Below are positions 1-13,259 of a DNA stretch of 64,000 bases, one piece after another (positions within the stretch are counted from its first letter, which is position 1; every line of letters starts with the position of its first letter). Under the pieces are notes generated by a model that searched no databases, had not been told where the DNA came from, and saw nothing but the letters and a program-made list of their open reading frames with translations. This DNA comes from Lunularia cruciata (lineage: Eukaryota > Streptophyta > Marchantiopsida > Lunulariales > Lunulariaceae). A program made the position numbers and the translations under genes. The DNA lies in the NCBI GenBank assembly GCA_948567375.1, contig OX419761.1, forward strand, positions 16,866,501 through 16,930,500, read 5' to 3'.

Positions 1-1289
1 AGAGGAAGGGGTTATTTTGAGAGCAAAGGAGAGTAAAGGAGAAGTGACTAAGCGAAGAAGCCTAAGCCTGTGGGTTTAGAGTAGTGTGTTGAAATAGTAG
101 GATGTTGAGTTTTTGAATAATTGAGTGTCCAAATGGTTGAAGGTTGCTGCAAAGAGGAAGTGTTCTTTTGCAAGAGTTTAGAGAGCAAGGGGACTAAAGG
201 AGCAGTTTATAAGTTAGGGCTTGAGAAATTCTAGATCTTCTAGTTTCCCAATCTCCATTTCCATTTGACCATGACCATGCCTTGTTAGCTGATGCTTATC
301 TATCAACATTGAGAGCCATGGCTAATATTTCTACTTACCAAAAGGTTTTTGACATGCAAAACATGGAAGAGTTTAGAGAAGGGGAGTGGTAAATTGGACA
401 CCACACTACACATAACAGCATAACTTTCTTTACCTAGGCGTGGATGGTCAAAGATCTAGTGCAAAATGTAGTGGAGGGCATTTGAGAAGCAGACCTTGAC
501 AGATTGGGGTTGAAGATTGCTATAGGCTTACACTACCCATTTCTTCATGTAAGATTTATTCACAATTCCTTGTTTCATTGCAAATTTTTATTTTTATTTA
601 GAGCAGAATCTATGTGAAATCCAAGAACACCTGTCCCTAGACAAGTAGTTTTATGCAACACGGAACCCCAATGACATTGATTTGTCCATGCAATGGAACC
701 TTGATGGTATCCTTTCTTGAAAGATGTCACCCTAATGTAGCCTTGATGGGCCCATATGGGAGGTGAAACTGCAATGTAACCATTGTTGTATGTCTGTCCT
801 AGCGGAACCTGTGAGGGAGGAGCAAAAACCGAGTTTGAGGGCTAAAATCATAGTGGAATTCATTAGATAGGAGCAGAACCTCCGTGAAGCCTTGATTATA
901 CTTGGTTTTCAGGGCCAAAACCACAACATAACTTTCATACATTTGTAAACAGTAGTGTCAGTACTTTGAGCCGATCTATGATAATGATTTATACTATGGT
1001 GGAAGATTTCAAAGGATCCGACAACATGCAAGATCTTAGAAGCTATTGCATTGTTGGCAAATACAAGCTTTCAAGAGCACAAAGAGCAACATAAACTAGA
1101 AAAAAAATTTGATAGTAATATCAGTTGTATTGATCTTATAGTAGTATCCATTTGTGTTCACAAACAAATAAACCCTTTTTATAGAGAGTTGTATCATAGT
1201 AATTTCAATTGGTGTTCACAAACACACAAACATATGTTATCAAGAGTTGGATGGACTGCCCACAGGCCAAAATCTGCCTATCTTATTAT
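1..1289. other. Unassigned sequence, no supported gene
   Basis: I see no domain, LTR boundary or strong repeat in this stretch. Short open frames occur, for example at 1,051-1,305, but their composition looks random. The wording around 610-900 (recurring short phrases such as gcagaacc and ggaacc) suggests decayed repetitive DNA, but I could not link it to any family in the rest of the window. Confidence 0.4.
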
Positions 1290-1560
1290 CATGGTGGCTT
1301 TATAACTGTCTTTCTTTATGATAGCCTTTTTGTATAGCTATCCATATAGAACTCCTTTTTTATAGCTATCTTTCTATCCATGTAATATATAACTGTCTTT
1401 TCTGTCCAAAGAGAGAGTCTTTCTGCATAATATTACACTATCTTAATTTCCACACTCTTACCAATAATATATAATTGTCTTTCTATCCAGAGAAAGAGAG
1501 AGTCAAGGACCTTCATATATAACTATCTTTTTGTCCACAAAGAGAAACAAAGTAGTTTGG
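1290..1560. repeat. Degenerate short tandem repeat
   Basis: A phrase like ataactgtctttctgtcc followed by aaagagagagtc recurs about four times with drift (near 1,297, 1,388, 1,468 and 1,520). Spacing is irregular, so this is a decayed minisatellite or a pile of short duplications. No coding role is visible. Confidence 0.45.
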
Positions 1561-1702
1561 TTGTTTGGCTTTTAGCTCTTTTTGACATGCTCAACTTGAC
1601 ACCAAACTGTACATGTAACTCTGGTTTGTGTTGTGTTTGTGGCATGTTTTGCAAAAGTGCCTATGTGCACAATTTTCTCACACCTAGAACACAAACACTC
1701 AA

Positions 1703-2260
1703 ATGGGCATGATTGAAGGTAGACCCTTCAGCTTGACTCTTCAAGTTATAAGAGATGTGTTTGCCTTGCCAATTGGGAGTGGGAGGAAGAGGACTATACC
1801 TTACCATGGGGTACAAGATTGGTTCCTAGTCAAAGACTGCACTACTAGATGGTACTTGGCTTGGAAGTGTGTATACTTGGATTTTAGACCATTCTTCCGA
1901 ATGATGGACACTCTTCTTGTCCCAGCTAGGAGACCATAGACAATACATGGAAATCTTGCATTGATAGTCAAGACCAAGGTGGAGAGATCTAGGGTAGAGT
2001 TAGACTCATGTGAGCATTACAATGGGGCCAAGTTGATGCTAAAAATAGTAAGTGCCATGTTTTCTTTCTTGCATAATCAATTTCATTGGCTTGATGGGAG
2101 GAGTTTTAAGGCAACATATGTAGGGCAGAAGGTGGGTTAATTCTAGAGGATGAGGTGCATTATGAGGACACGAGCAATGTGGTTTATGCTGCAAGCCCAA
2201 GCCCTAGCATGGATGAGGTGAGTGAGGAGCTTTTGAATTTCATAGTGAGAACTTAATTTT
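1703..2260 (+). pseudogene. Decayed ORF of unknown family
   Basis: A 78-codon frame at 1,703-1,939 begins MGMIEGRPFSLTLQVIRDVF and has a protein-like composition with several Trp residues. The downstream DNA to about 2,260 continues gene-like (acidic stretch near 2,150-2,230) but is out of frame. The opening resembles ORFs that travel with plant retrotransposons, but I do not recognise a named domain. It could be part of an older element into which G0 inserted. No function is proposed. Confidence 0.25.
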
Positions 2261-2680
2261 TACTCACTTGTAATGGTCCTTATTCATTTAATAAAGGTTG
2301 TTTTTCATTTCCACTTGACTTGCAACACTTTGCTCATCTTGTTAAACTTCATCTATCTTGTTAAATGCATATCTACATAAAGTATGTTTAACTTGTCATT
2401 ACATATATTGCTATGGTATTCTATGCATATAACTCTATTATTTTGAAATATTCAACTTCACACTAGATATGCTCCTATGCTAGTAGCCGCACATCACTGC
2501 CCTAGATAGAATATGGTTCCATCTACTCACTCCATCTTTCATTCATGTCCACTTACTCCATTTCATGAGGTTTTCTTATTTATGTTTTGCATCTTGTTCT
2601 TTGTTATCTATGATGGTGTGTGGGTTAGGTATCTATGGCGGTGTATGATTTCATTAGATATGATAACAAATCTACCTTTG
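2261..2680. other. Unassigned spacer before G0
   Basis: AT-rich non-coding sequence with an AATAAA-like string near 2,290. It leads up to the outer A2 repeat of G0. No target-site duplication for G0 could be recognised because both ends are decayed. Confidence 0.35.
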
Positions 2681-3351
2681 TGCACAAGTCCTTTACATAG
2701 TATACATCATTGTCAACATTATCCACTATAGAAGCACAACTCACATATAAGTAATATATGAACTCTAAAGTTCCACAATGATACAATCAATTCATTCTTC
2801 CATTTGAATCACACTCAAATCAGATCTATATTGATACTCAGAAATCAGAAATCTGCTCAGAAATCTGCCAACCATTGGGCACTGATTACAATCAAGCTAT
2901 GCCCACTCTACCTAAGAGACTCTAGGTGATGTTTGTTCACCTCTATCTACTATAGCCAAGAACTCAAAGGCTCAACATCAAAGAAGTGAGCTCTCTAGAG
3001 CTGCACTTCAAAGGTATACCCCTCTGCTTGACCTAGGTCTCTAGCCCTAATGCTGCAGCTGATAGCACATCCGATGGTGTGAATGGTGCAAGTGATAGTA
3101 GATCTCACTATGTGATCAACAGCCCTAACATATAATCAGACCGCCAATAAGTAGTTCATGCAAAACTACCAAAATACCTATGACTACCAACACTACCACT
3201 CTAGCATTTGAGCACCTAGCTTCAGCACTACAAATTTCATGATAGTTTTTTAATATATATACATCACTACACAACATATGTTGCTATCAACATCATATAG
3301 TATAGAAGCACAACTCACACATAAGTCATACATGAATTCTAAAGTGCCACA
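2681..3351 (-). repeat. G0 3' split repeats A1-B2-A2
   Basis: Reading the minus strand, A1 lies at about 3,245-3,351, B2 at about 2,779-3,244 and A2 at about 2,681-2,777. A1 and A2 are two copies of the same ~100-bp block (aactttagagttcat...gtatg) on either side of the ~460-bp B block. The same A-B-A order occurs at the 3' ends of G2 and G-main. A degenerate polypurine tract lies just before A1 (3,352-3,362). Confidence 0.7.
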
Positions 3352-3519
3352 ATTGCACCCCTAGCTGGCGGTTAGGTCCCTCTAACTTCAAATAGCCATC
3401 TACTCCAAGTATGTGGTATATCTTATGGTGGGCAAAGATCAGGAGGTCGAGTGCTACAAAGCCGTATTGTTAGTCACATGTCTGCAATCTATACAACATA
3501 AAGGGTGAACTAACTATAT

Positions 3520-4800
3520 GTCAAGTACATCTAGGACATAATTATTGTCCTTGAGGAACCATCATGAGGAGAGGAGTCAAACATACTATATGCCATCCTC
3601 TCAAACAACTATCACACACCAACATTGTAGTAGCTCCACTAGAAGAACCACATAACATACATTGTAAGCTTGCACGTACAAGCTTGGGTCCATAGTGCCA
3701 ATCATTGTTTGGAGGATGGTATGACACACAATTGCACACATAATCCTTCCAAACAACACCATCACCTCCTTCCAACATGAGGACTCTAGAAGGAAAACCT
3801 CACACACTCTTTAGATAGTACGGCCTATAATAACATCAAATGTCATTGGTATAGTTTGTTGTGGATATACATAATCACTTGGATGAAATTGACGGATCAA
3901 GGTCTATAACCTCCTCCTCAAATACTAGCATAACATAAGGTATTGCTATGCTAAGCAATCACTAAGTTCTCAAAGGTCATCAACATCACTCTCCAAAAGA
4001 TCTCCATTCATTGAGAACATGCGCTCATCCATACATTTGGATCATCCAAGTCCAAAATTATAGAAGCATCTTGACAAATGGCTATAGATAAACCTTGATC
4101 TTGTCTATAGAGTAGAAAGTAAGAAGAGAAGGATGATAAGGAGGCTTCTTGGCTAAATTGATAGCCCATGGCCAACCAAGATAATTGGAGATCTCAATCT
4201 CTCAGTTGGCCTCTCTTCAAACTATACTTATGCAATCCTCTCCTCACCATCTGAACCACTCTCTCTACTAAGCCATCTACCTTAGGGTGATCTCAAGAGG
4301 TAATATGATGATCAATGAAGGTCTTGTCTCACAAGACTTGAAACTTTCCCAAGAACTATGTACCATAATTAGTTAAAACCTCAACTAGTGCACCAAAATG
4401 ATTAAGAACCCAATCCAAGAACAAGTAAGCCGTCCCTTCATTGGACTTGTCAAGAAGTACCACCAACTCAATCTACTTGGAGAAATACTCTATCATAACC
4501 AAAACATACCGATGATGTCTCATAGTCAATGGTAAAGGTCCAACAAAGTCCAAATTCCAATAGTAACCCAATCCCATGATAGGTAATGGGTGTAATTATG
4601 GCATAGGAGCATTAAATAATGCTCTTACTTGGTCACAAACCACACATCTAGCAAAAAGCTATTGTACATTGGTCTACATACCGCACCATCAATAATGACT
4701 CTAGAGTAAGCTATATGTATACTTTACTTCAAAATGTCCTAACTTCTCATGAGCATGACGGACCAACTATGGTCTTTGAGATGGAAGTAGTACTACTCAC
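3520..4800 (-). pseudogene. G0 integrase with C-terminal PHD finger (broken)
   Basis: Homologous to G2 24,600-25,870. At 3,542-3,778 the minus strand encodes a PHD-finger pattern: CMLC, then CDSCLRGWHIVC, then VPQG and a final CPRC after a stop codon. Upstream lie decayed zinc-binding and catalytic parts of a Ty3 integrase. Several frameshifts and stops rule out function. Its value is as a second copy showing that the PHD finger belongs to the family and is not an accident of G2. Confidence 0.7.
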
Positions 4801-5892
4801 ACTCTACCATCCTCTCATACATGAAAAACTTATCCGCCCTCCAATCTAAACTACTTGGCTTGCTAAAGAACATGGTCTCTCTCCTTGGCACCAATTGTGC
4901 CCACCTACAACACCAATGCAAAGATGATCTATCACTAAGACATCATCATGAATGTCTTGCTAAACTATAATAATATCTCTACCTTCTAGTCTATGACCTC
5001 AATAACTCCTCTTGTATGTGTTGAGAGGGATACCACCAAAGCCTCATAAAATATACATAGAAAGGTAGATGCATGCTAACCTAGCATCATCTCCTCATCT
5101 GTCTCACCATGCCAACATGCTCTAGTCTGATCTTGCTAGCTGGCATAAGGATTTCTACTCAACCCATCCATATCATGGTTCACCACTCAAGGTCTATGAA
5201 TAATTGTGAAGTTCTACTCCTATAAAATCAAAGCACATCATGCAAGCTTCCTTGAAAGCTTGTCGGACTCCATCAACCACTGAAGTGGTTGATGGAGTCC
5301 GACATATGGCTATAAGCACTCCCTCTAATATGAACTATACTTGGCCATTGTTGAATTGTTGGAGTGACTATCATAGGCCACCACAAACTCTTTCTCCTCA
5401 TCATCATGTTTGGTGAGCACTACTCCTAGCCCTAACATACTCCAATCAATGTGAACATGGAATGGTCATCCTTTGATCGGTCTCCTAAGAATAAGGGAAA
5501 ATTTCAACCTCTCCTTGAGCTTTAAAAATCTCTCTCTTGCTTATCTTCCCAATGCCTCTCAAACACCTCAAAAAAATGTCTCTCATGCTCCTCCACAATA
5601 GTGCTATAGACCAAAAATCATTGATAAAGCCTCAAGCAAAATCCAATCATACTAAGGTCCTATCCATGACCCTTTGGAACTCAATAGGAGCATTCTTTAA
5701 CCCAAATAGTAAGAACCTCCAGTAATATAATACATCCTTACCATAAGGATCAATAGCCCAAAATGCTATCTTGGAGTTATCTTCTTCCTTGATTCGGTAA
5801 CTAATGATACCTTGCTCAAAGATCCAAAGTACTGAAGACCTTTACATGCCTAATTGCATCAAAGATCTCCTTTGGTGTAGGCATGGCATACT
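4801..5892 (-). pseudogene. G0 RNase H and C-terminal half of RT (broken)
   Basis: This stretch aligns by eye with G2 25,880-27,290 on the same strand: the post-RNase H linker, RNase H, and the RT thumb region with the phrase for removing primer-template contacts. The RNase H part carries a deletion replaced by a 42-bp fold-back (5,262-5,303). The frame ends abruptly at 5,892, at the insertion site of G-main. Confidence 0.65.
5262..5303. repeat. Perfect 20-bp inverted repeat (fold-back)
   Basis: GTCGGACTCCATCAACCACT is followed by a 2-bp centre and then its exact reverse complement. In G2 (near 26,340) the same phrase continues into normal RNase H sequence, so here the second arm replaced native sequence. 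This is the signature of a template-switch mutation during replication or repair. Confidence 0.9.
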
Positions 5893-6328
5893 TGTCACAC
5901 CATTTGTAGAGTCACACCTAGATTACTCAAACATTGGAATAGTAGTATTGGTAGTCAAAGATATTTTGGTAGTTACTCATAGACTACTTATTGATGGTCA
6001 AATTTCATGTTTGGGGTACTAACTACATGGTGGGACCCACTATCACTTGCACCATTTGCACCGTCAAGTGTGCCATTAAGGTTGGAAGTTTAAGTCAAAA
6101 TCAAAGGTATACCTTGGAAATATAGCCTTAAAGAGCTAACTTCTTTGATGTTGAGCCTTCAAGTTCTTGGCTATGATGGACAGAAAGCCGGTGAGCATCC
6201 ATGGAGTCTCTTAGCTAGAATGGGTGTGGCTTGACTTTAATTAGTGCCCAATTGTTAAGATATTGTTGAGTGAAAGATCAAATGTAGATATGATTGAGTT
6301 GATTTGAGTTGATGAAGAACTAATTACA
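5893..6328 (+). repeat. G-main 5' terminal repeat B1
   Basis: Begins TGTCACACCATTTG exactly where G0 homology stops and ends TAATTACA before the leader. It is homologous to B2 of the same element (52,636-53,084). It is not preceded by an A block, unlike an ordinary LTR that would start with A. The same 5' start is seen in G2 (38,122, minus strand) and G3 (61,459). Confidence 0.75.
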
Positions 6329-7095
6329 TTAAAGAAGTGAGAGTCAAGGTGCAATCAAGTGCAAGAACTAAGGGTGTTGGTGGTATCTCCAAGTCTTGTT
6401 AATCGTTGGTACCTTGATTGTAGTTCACATTCCTTGAGGGTGATTGTATGCGGAAATGCTAGCCAAATTGCCCTAAGAATAGAGTCAATTTCAAGCGGTA
6501 GTGTTCACTTTGAGCTTAAGAGGTGAAAGCATGGCCAATTTGGTGCAAGTTGAGCTTGAAATACAAAATTGAAGGTGGAGTTGGGAACCATTCCCACAAA
6601 TTAGAGATTTGGAAATCCCCATCCTTTCAATTTTGTTCAAATGGAGATTTAGGGGAGGATTGGGCGGTCAACCAACTCTAGGGATTTATGTCAGATTTTG
6701 TTCTATTCTTAGTTATTCTCATTGCTTTAGGAAGTAGATAAGTACTCTAATTATGTCAAATGCCAAATGGTGGCAAAGTCAATCCGGTGTTGATTTATAA
6801 GATGAAAGGTTTTGTTTAGCTTTCTTGTGATCGGACTCTCTCCATTCTTTACTTCTTGTTTTTGCACCATGTTTGTGTGAAGTGCCTTGATTTTAGAGCA
6901 TTGATGCTTTGATGTGCTCTCAATAGTGAGGCTAGAGTGATAACCAGCCAAACTACCGGTGTTTGTCTTTGATGAGGTAGGAAGTGATGACCTGAAAATT
7001 GTGAGAGTGTATGTTATGATAGTAGATTATAGGTCACCCTTTCTCCTAGTGTAGTTGTCATAGATAGGGTTACATTAATAGGTGGTGTTTGGTTG
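6329..7095 (+). other. G-main leader, first part
   Basis: Non-coding leader between B1 and gag, homologous to G2 36,408-37,667 (minus) and to G3 61,909 onward. No primer-binding site of a standard type is obvious directly after B1. It is interrupted at 7,096 by solo LTR L1 and continues at 14,399. Confidence 0.65.
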
Positions 7096-7929
7096 TGTGA
7101 CAACTTGGCAAATATCACTTTTGCGATAATCAAGTAAGTAAAGTTTGTTCTCATAGAGATACAAGTCAGAATTGGTCAAATACAAAGTCAAAGTGTAGCA
7201 AGTAGTTCTTCTTGGTTGCATCTTTAATCCCTCAGGTAGAAACTACACCTAGAAGAGAGTAATAAGCAATGACTTGCAATCTTGTCACAAATTAACACTC
7301 ACTAATCACAACTCATTCAATTCTGTCCAAATAAATCTTAATTGTGATGGTTCAATCTCTCCTAAAAATGGCTACTTCACTGCAAAACAACTTCACCTCA
7401 AAATTGTGTTGCACCCCTCCACTGAAGGCACAACTTCCTTGATCAAAATTGCTTCACATCAACACCACGCTGCACTCACAAATGCAGAATACTACCAACA
7501 CTACAATTCCTCTCAGATCTATCAAGGCATTGCTTTGATTGCACTTCACTTAAGATCAAAAACACAGAATGAAGATTAAGGTTGTTAAATCCAACATCCA
7601 ACAAACACACTAACTTGCACTTCAAATTTCTCCACACACTCACAAACACAAGAACACAAAATTGATACTCAGAATTTAAGCTCAAGTGACGAGCATTGCT
7701 TCATAGCACTTTGCTTTATCTATTCTCAAGAAAATGAATATTGAACAACATTTTATTGCAAAGGTCTCCTTTAAATAGTAAAAGCTCTTCAACAATTATC
7801 TGACTAAAATACTGTTCTATAACAACCTTTCCAACCTGCAGATCCAAAATAACAATGCACCTCATCATATCTACCTCTTCTTATCTCAAAATTAGTCCTA
7901 ATCCAATTTGATGTCTAATTCTACTTTGG

Positions 7930-10550
7930 CTTCCAAACTCGAGGAAAGTCCCTTCACCTCCTATACTTCTTTTTCTACAACTTCCAACTCTTCTACAAAT
8001 TCTAACATGTCTTCACTTTGATCTACAATTAACCTCACAAGTAATCTTTCTACCTCCTTATCTTGCAACCCACTCTTCTCTAAAGTATCAAGTGTCAAAT
8101 CCAAAGACACTTGCACTCCCATCTTTGTTGCTTTGGGTCTGATATGTATAGTATTCCAAAGACTTTTTAACTCTAACTTAATCAAACCGAGTCTGATAGA
8201 AATGTTATTCTCTACATCTAACATCTTCCTATCAATCCAAGTCCTAAGATTGATTAACAAGGCATTCAAGTCCTGGTTCTTTGCATTCTTACTCCTCATC
8301 TCTTGCATAAGCAATTGCAATTTGTGTAAACTAATTCCTCTATTCTCACTTTGGCTTCTGTGGTTAACCTCACATTTAGTTCCACAATTGTTTCTTCAAC
8401 CAATTCCTTCTGTTGCTTCTTTTGTCTCTCCTTCACCATCTCAACTTTATTGATCTTCAACTCCTCCTCATACTCCCTTGTGCAATCCTCCAACTCCTTC
8501 ACGTACTGATCAACCTTCACCTATAATGTCTTCACAAGATTCTCAGCCTCCCTTCTTCCTGATGGTGCTTAGTCAATTCCCGTTGCCAGGCTGCTGTCTT
8601 CTCTTCTACCTTCTATCAAAATGCATTGAGCTCTTCTTCCTTAGCTTCCACCAATTCCTTGCTATTTTCTTGCTCCAGCTTTACTTTGACTTGTAACTTC
8701 TCCACCCGAAGTCTTTCTTGCATAACTTCCTTCACTTTCATTGCCAACTCTCTCCCTTTCTTCTCAAACTTCTCTTGCAGATTCATTTTGATCTTCTTCT
8801 GCAATGCTGCATCTACTCATAGTATTTCTCTTTCTTCTTCTCCTCTGCTCATACTCTCTTGCAACTTCTGATTCTCAGATTCTAATCTCTCTAGCACTTG
8901 CAACACAGTTTGCACATCGGGATATCTACTTTGCATCTCCCTCTTTGTCTTCTCTATCTGCAACAACAACGGACACACCACATCTTGAAAGGTGGTGTGT
9001 CTAAACACACCCCACTCTACTCACTCACACACTGCTTCTTCTTCTACCTTCTCTTCAAGGACTTCATCAATCTTGTTCTTCCCTTCCGAGTCTGATGCTT
9101 TACTATGAAGTTGGGATCTTTGTATTATTAGTGATACGTCATCTTCCAAACTTTCTTCATCATCAAGATGGATGATGTGTTGGACCACCTTTGAACCTTC
9201 TCCTTCTGGCGTGTATTGCCTCAGCTCGGCCACCAATCCTTCTTCTCCTTCAATTGCTAACTCTGCCATAATCTCTTCTTCTGCATCCTGCTGCTCAATT
9301 TTTTCTTATAGAGAAAACTCCTTCTCTTGACCTTGCTGCACTTTGGCTTCACCCTCGTTCTCCTCATTGGACTCTTCACTCCATAGGGTTAATTCCACCT
9401 CTTCTTCCTCCAATCCCTTTGACGTAGACTCTACTTTGTCTTTCGGTTTGACCTCCTCTTCAGGTGCAATCCTCTAGATTTGCTTTCTTTCACTCTGCCC
9501 AGTCCTTCTTAATTTTTGGGGCTACACTAGTGAGCTTGACTAGCTCTCCATCTCAGGTTGACTTGTCTTCTTCTTGCTTGGTAGGGGCACAACCATCTTT
9601 TGATCTTGTCCCATTCTCGCACAATGATCATCATTACTTCTCAAATGCCGAATGTATTGTTGCTCCTTGTTATTGGCTTCTTGATACAGATTGGGATGAA
9701 AGCAAGACATGATCTTCTTCTTCTCATTGCTACTCAGCAAATTCAACCTGAGGTAGAAATGCATTTCAAAAGGAACAAAGTAATGGGGTGGTGTCAAAGT
9801 CCTCCAATTCAGCACCATCTGCCTCATCCATTGATAAAAACACTTTGCTCAATTGATTGGCTCTCCTACAAACATCTTGTGGAAGAACACCACCTGCTGC
9901 TTTGTAACGTAAGAAGTGCACTTAGATTTGAACAATGCCATCATTGCTCCTACAATACTTCTTTGCATTGGGTCTTGAAAGTCTCCTCTTTGTACCCATT
10001 CTTTGTGCGCTTCAAGGTGAACAAATTTCTAATCTCTTGGGTTTCTTTTGTGACTTCTATCTTCCCCAAGAACGTGGCCCCATGCTCTTCCCCACTCTCT
10101 CTTCCTAACACCAATCTCCAATCCGTCTCTATCCATCAAGCTGGATTGCCTCTCTTCTCGATTGTTACTGACCCATCTACACACTTATTGGCCATGATCT
10201 CTACCATGAAATTAGGAAAACTTAGGTTCCAATTCCATGCAAGGAAATTAATGCAAAGTCTACTAAGGAATTTGATGTGACCCATCTGTCTGACCTCTTA
10301 ATCACTGGGTTTCTTGATGCTAGTGTAGGGCACTTCCTAATTCCCTTCATTCTACTCTCCTTTGTGATGTGCTTCTACAAACAATTTTCCCATCCCCTGG
10401 ACTTGCAACTCTCAATCCCTCTGAATTCTTCCCCACTCACTACCACTCACTACCACTCCTCTTCCTTGGTCTCCCTCAGGATGACTCCACAAAGGCAAAG
10501 GAAATTCACTTTTCATTTGTATCCTTCTTGATTTGGAACCTAACTTTATA
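7930..10550 (-). pseudogene. L1 LTR-internal coiled-coil ORF (broken)
   Basis: The minus strand carries decayed fragments of the same protein as the L3 LTR ORF (31,582-34,155). Examples are 7,961-8,320 (ends near the Glu/Lys-rich helix, with the phrase MGVQVSLDL), 8,616-8,804 and 8,817-9,008 (heptad-rich, KTKREMQSRYPDVQTVLQVL). Numerous frameshifts and stops separate the pieces. It is more diverged from L3 than L2 is. Confidence 0.7.
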
Positions 10551-11849
10551 GTACGACATTTCTTAGTCATTCTTCAAATGCTTGTCTACCAAGAAATCAC
10601 ACCTTCTACATGTACTTCTCTTGTCATTGTCAATTTCTCTCGCTTGTGCCTTAGCCATTTTTGTGTGCGGTACAATTCTTGAATTTCCAATCCAAAGGAA
10701 ATTTGTTACTCTGTCTTTGCATTGGGTTGATCACCGCAAGGCGAAGTCTCCTTATTTCAGGTTGAACTCTAACAGATCTGATCCAAGTACTTCATGTTGT
10801 CTCAGGGATTGTAAGGTCTTGAGAGTGCTTCAGGCACCTGGCTGCCTGTGCTTAGGCTGTCTTGTTTGTCAGAGACTTGGTAGTTTCTCCGTAGTTTGAC
10901 ATTGGTGCTGTTCTCTGGTTTGGTGACATCAGCTCTTTCATGGCAACTTGTCTGCCATTATTCCGGGTGCTGACCCTCCTCAATAGATATTTGCATAAGT
11001 CTTTAGAGTATTTTTGCCCTTCTCGTTTCCTCAACTACTGTTCTCGGTCTATCATTCCTGACTTTGTTCTTGGTTTGTCATTCTTAGGTTTGGTGGGGTT
11101 TTTGCTGTACTGGTCTCGTCTGGTCTGATAGACACAAATCTGGTAGGGTTTGTGGATTAGTCCATAGGTTATGCAACCAACTCAACCCTTGGCAACTTGT
11201 TCAATGATCTGATTCACCTAAGTAGGCTGGACTGAGTATTCCAAAAATTATGTTCTTTCCTTATCACTGTTCACTTATCAAATACACATGCATTCATTCA
11301 CGAGGAATTTCATTTCCATCACCATACCAAGTCTTCCCAATTTATAACTCCTTTGAGAAAGGTCAAATAGCTCCTGACTAAATAGTGTTCACATCAAAGC
11401 ACTCTGACTAACCAAGCATATAACGGAAAGAAAGGAATCAATCTGGTTCTGATTCCTATCTTTTACAACTCTTCATCTCCTTGTCTGCAGTGTCTCCACT
11501 TGACATCCCCTCCAAGTCTTCACTACTCAGCAGATTCTCCCTCAAGGTTTCTCCCTTCTGTCTTAGAAACACACCAAACTTCTTCTCTCCCTCTGTTTGA
11601 CACAAATCAGGCCACTTCAAAATTTTCTATCCAAACTTAGAAACACACCAAACTTCTTCTCTTCCTCTATTTGACAAAAATCAGGCCACTTCAAAATTTT
11701 CTATCCAAACTTCACACTCTCCTTCCAACATTAAAAAAAAAGTCTCTGTCCAGCCCCTATCTCCCCTTCTCAGTCCAGACTTCTCCTTTGTGGAAAAGGC
11801 CTCTCCTGTCCTGCACTCTCAAGACATGCTTCTTGCAAATAATTTCTCC

Positions 11850-13115
11850 CCTCTGGCCTTCACACTCTCAAGGCACACTTCCTGCATAAATTCTCTTTTT
11901 GTCCAAGCCCCAACTCCTACACATTTTCCTTGTCTCTCTCTCCCTTCTGGCCTTCACACTCTCAAGGCATACTTGCAAAAATTCCTCTCTGGCCTGCTCC
12001 TGTCCAAACTTCTCCTTTATAAAAAAAATGTCTCCTCTCCTGCACTCTCAAGGCAACACTTCTTGCAAAAATCCTCTCCTCTCATGGCAACACATTTTCT
12101 CCTTCCAATAATTTTAGCAAACCCTAGTCCTACAAAAGTTTCTCATGTCCAGTCTTCACACAATCAAAACAACACTTCCTACAAAAATTCTCTTTCTTCA
12201 AAGCCCCATCTCCTTCACATTTGCCTTGTCTTTCTCTCCCTTTTGGCCTTCACACTCTCAAGGCATACTTGCAAAAATTCCTCTCTGGCCTGCTCTTGTT
12301 CAGACTTCTCCTTTATAAAAAAAAACCTCTCCTCTCTTGCACTCTCAAGGCAACACTTCCTACAAAAATCCTCTCCTCTCCTGACAACACTTTCTCTCCT
12401 TACAACACTCTCAGCAAACCTTGGTCTTGCAAACGTTTCTTCTGTCCATACTTCTCCTTCATGAAAAAACATCTCCTCTCTTGCTCCTTTGTGAGCAACC
12501 CTAGTCTTGCAAAATTTTCTCCACTTTTGGCCTTCACACTCTCAAGGCATACCAACAAAATGCATTCTCTGTCCAGCTTTCAACCTTTCTCTCAAGCCCT
12601 TAAATTCTAAAATGTCTCTTCTCCACTTCTGGCCTTCACACTCTAAGGCATACCTGCAAAATGCACTCTTTCTATCCAGCTTTCAACCGTTCTCTCAAGC
12701 CCTTACATTAAAAAATGTCTCTTCTCCACTTCTGGCCTTCACACTCTCAAGGCATACCTACGAAATGCACTCTTTCTGTCCAGCTTTCAACCTTTCTCTC
12801 AAGCCCTTATATTCAAAAATGCCCTTCTCTGTCCAGCCTTCCACTGTCACTCAAGCCCTTACATTCAAAAATGCTTCTCTGTCCAGCTTTCCACTGTCAA
12901 TCAAGCCCTTACATTTGAAAATGTCTCTTTTGTCCAGCCTTCAACCTCCTCTCAAGCCCTTACATTCAAAAATGCCCTTCTCTATCCAGCCTTCCACTGT
13001 CATTCAAGCCCTTACATTTAAAAATGCTTCTCTGTCCAGCCTTCAACCTCCTCTCAAGCCCTTACATTTGAAAATGTCTCTTCTCCACTTCTGGCCTTCA
13101 CACTCTCAAGGCATA
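11850..13115 (+). repeat. Minisatellite array, ctggccttcacactctcaag unit
   Basis: The phrase ctggccttcacactctcaag followed by gcatac occurs about seven times (near 11,857, 11,947, 12,242, 12,528, 12,630, 12,733 and 13,091). Between 12,780 and 13,080 a shorter ~50-bp unit containing aagcccttacattcaaaaat repeats about six times. The plus strand is strongly C/T-rich. Confidence 0.8.
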
Positions 13116-13259
13116 CCTGCAAAATGCACTCTCTCTGTCCAGCTTTCAACCTTTCTCTCAAGCCTTTCCTCTCCATTCACCTTCAAAGTCCTATTTCCCT
13201 GCTTTTCTCAGTCCCCAGGCCCTTCACTTGAAGGTTTTTCTCTTTCCCTTTCCTGTCCT

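Larger units (their letters stand above)
2681..5892 (-). mobile_element. G0, left part: 3' half of a decayed family-G retrotransposon
   Basis: The minus strand reads RT end, RNase H, integrase, PHD finger, then the A1-B2-A2 split repeats, the same order as in G2. Sequence stops at 5,892 inside RT, where the plus-strand element G-main begins, and homologous RT sequence resumes at about 53,240. This copy is the most decayed of the family here, with many stop codons and frameshifts, and is therefore probably the oldest layer of the stack. Confidence 0.8.

Noticed and set aside
11899-12610. Overlapping frames on both strands near 12,000-12,600
   Set aside because: Shadows of the same minisatellite; no domain on either strand.
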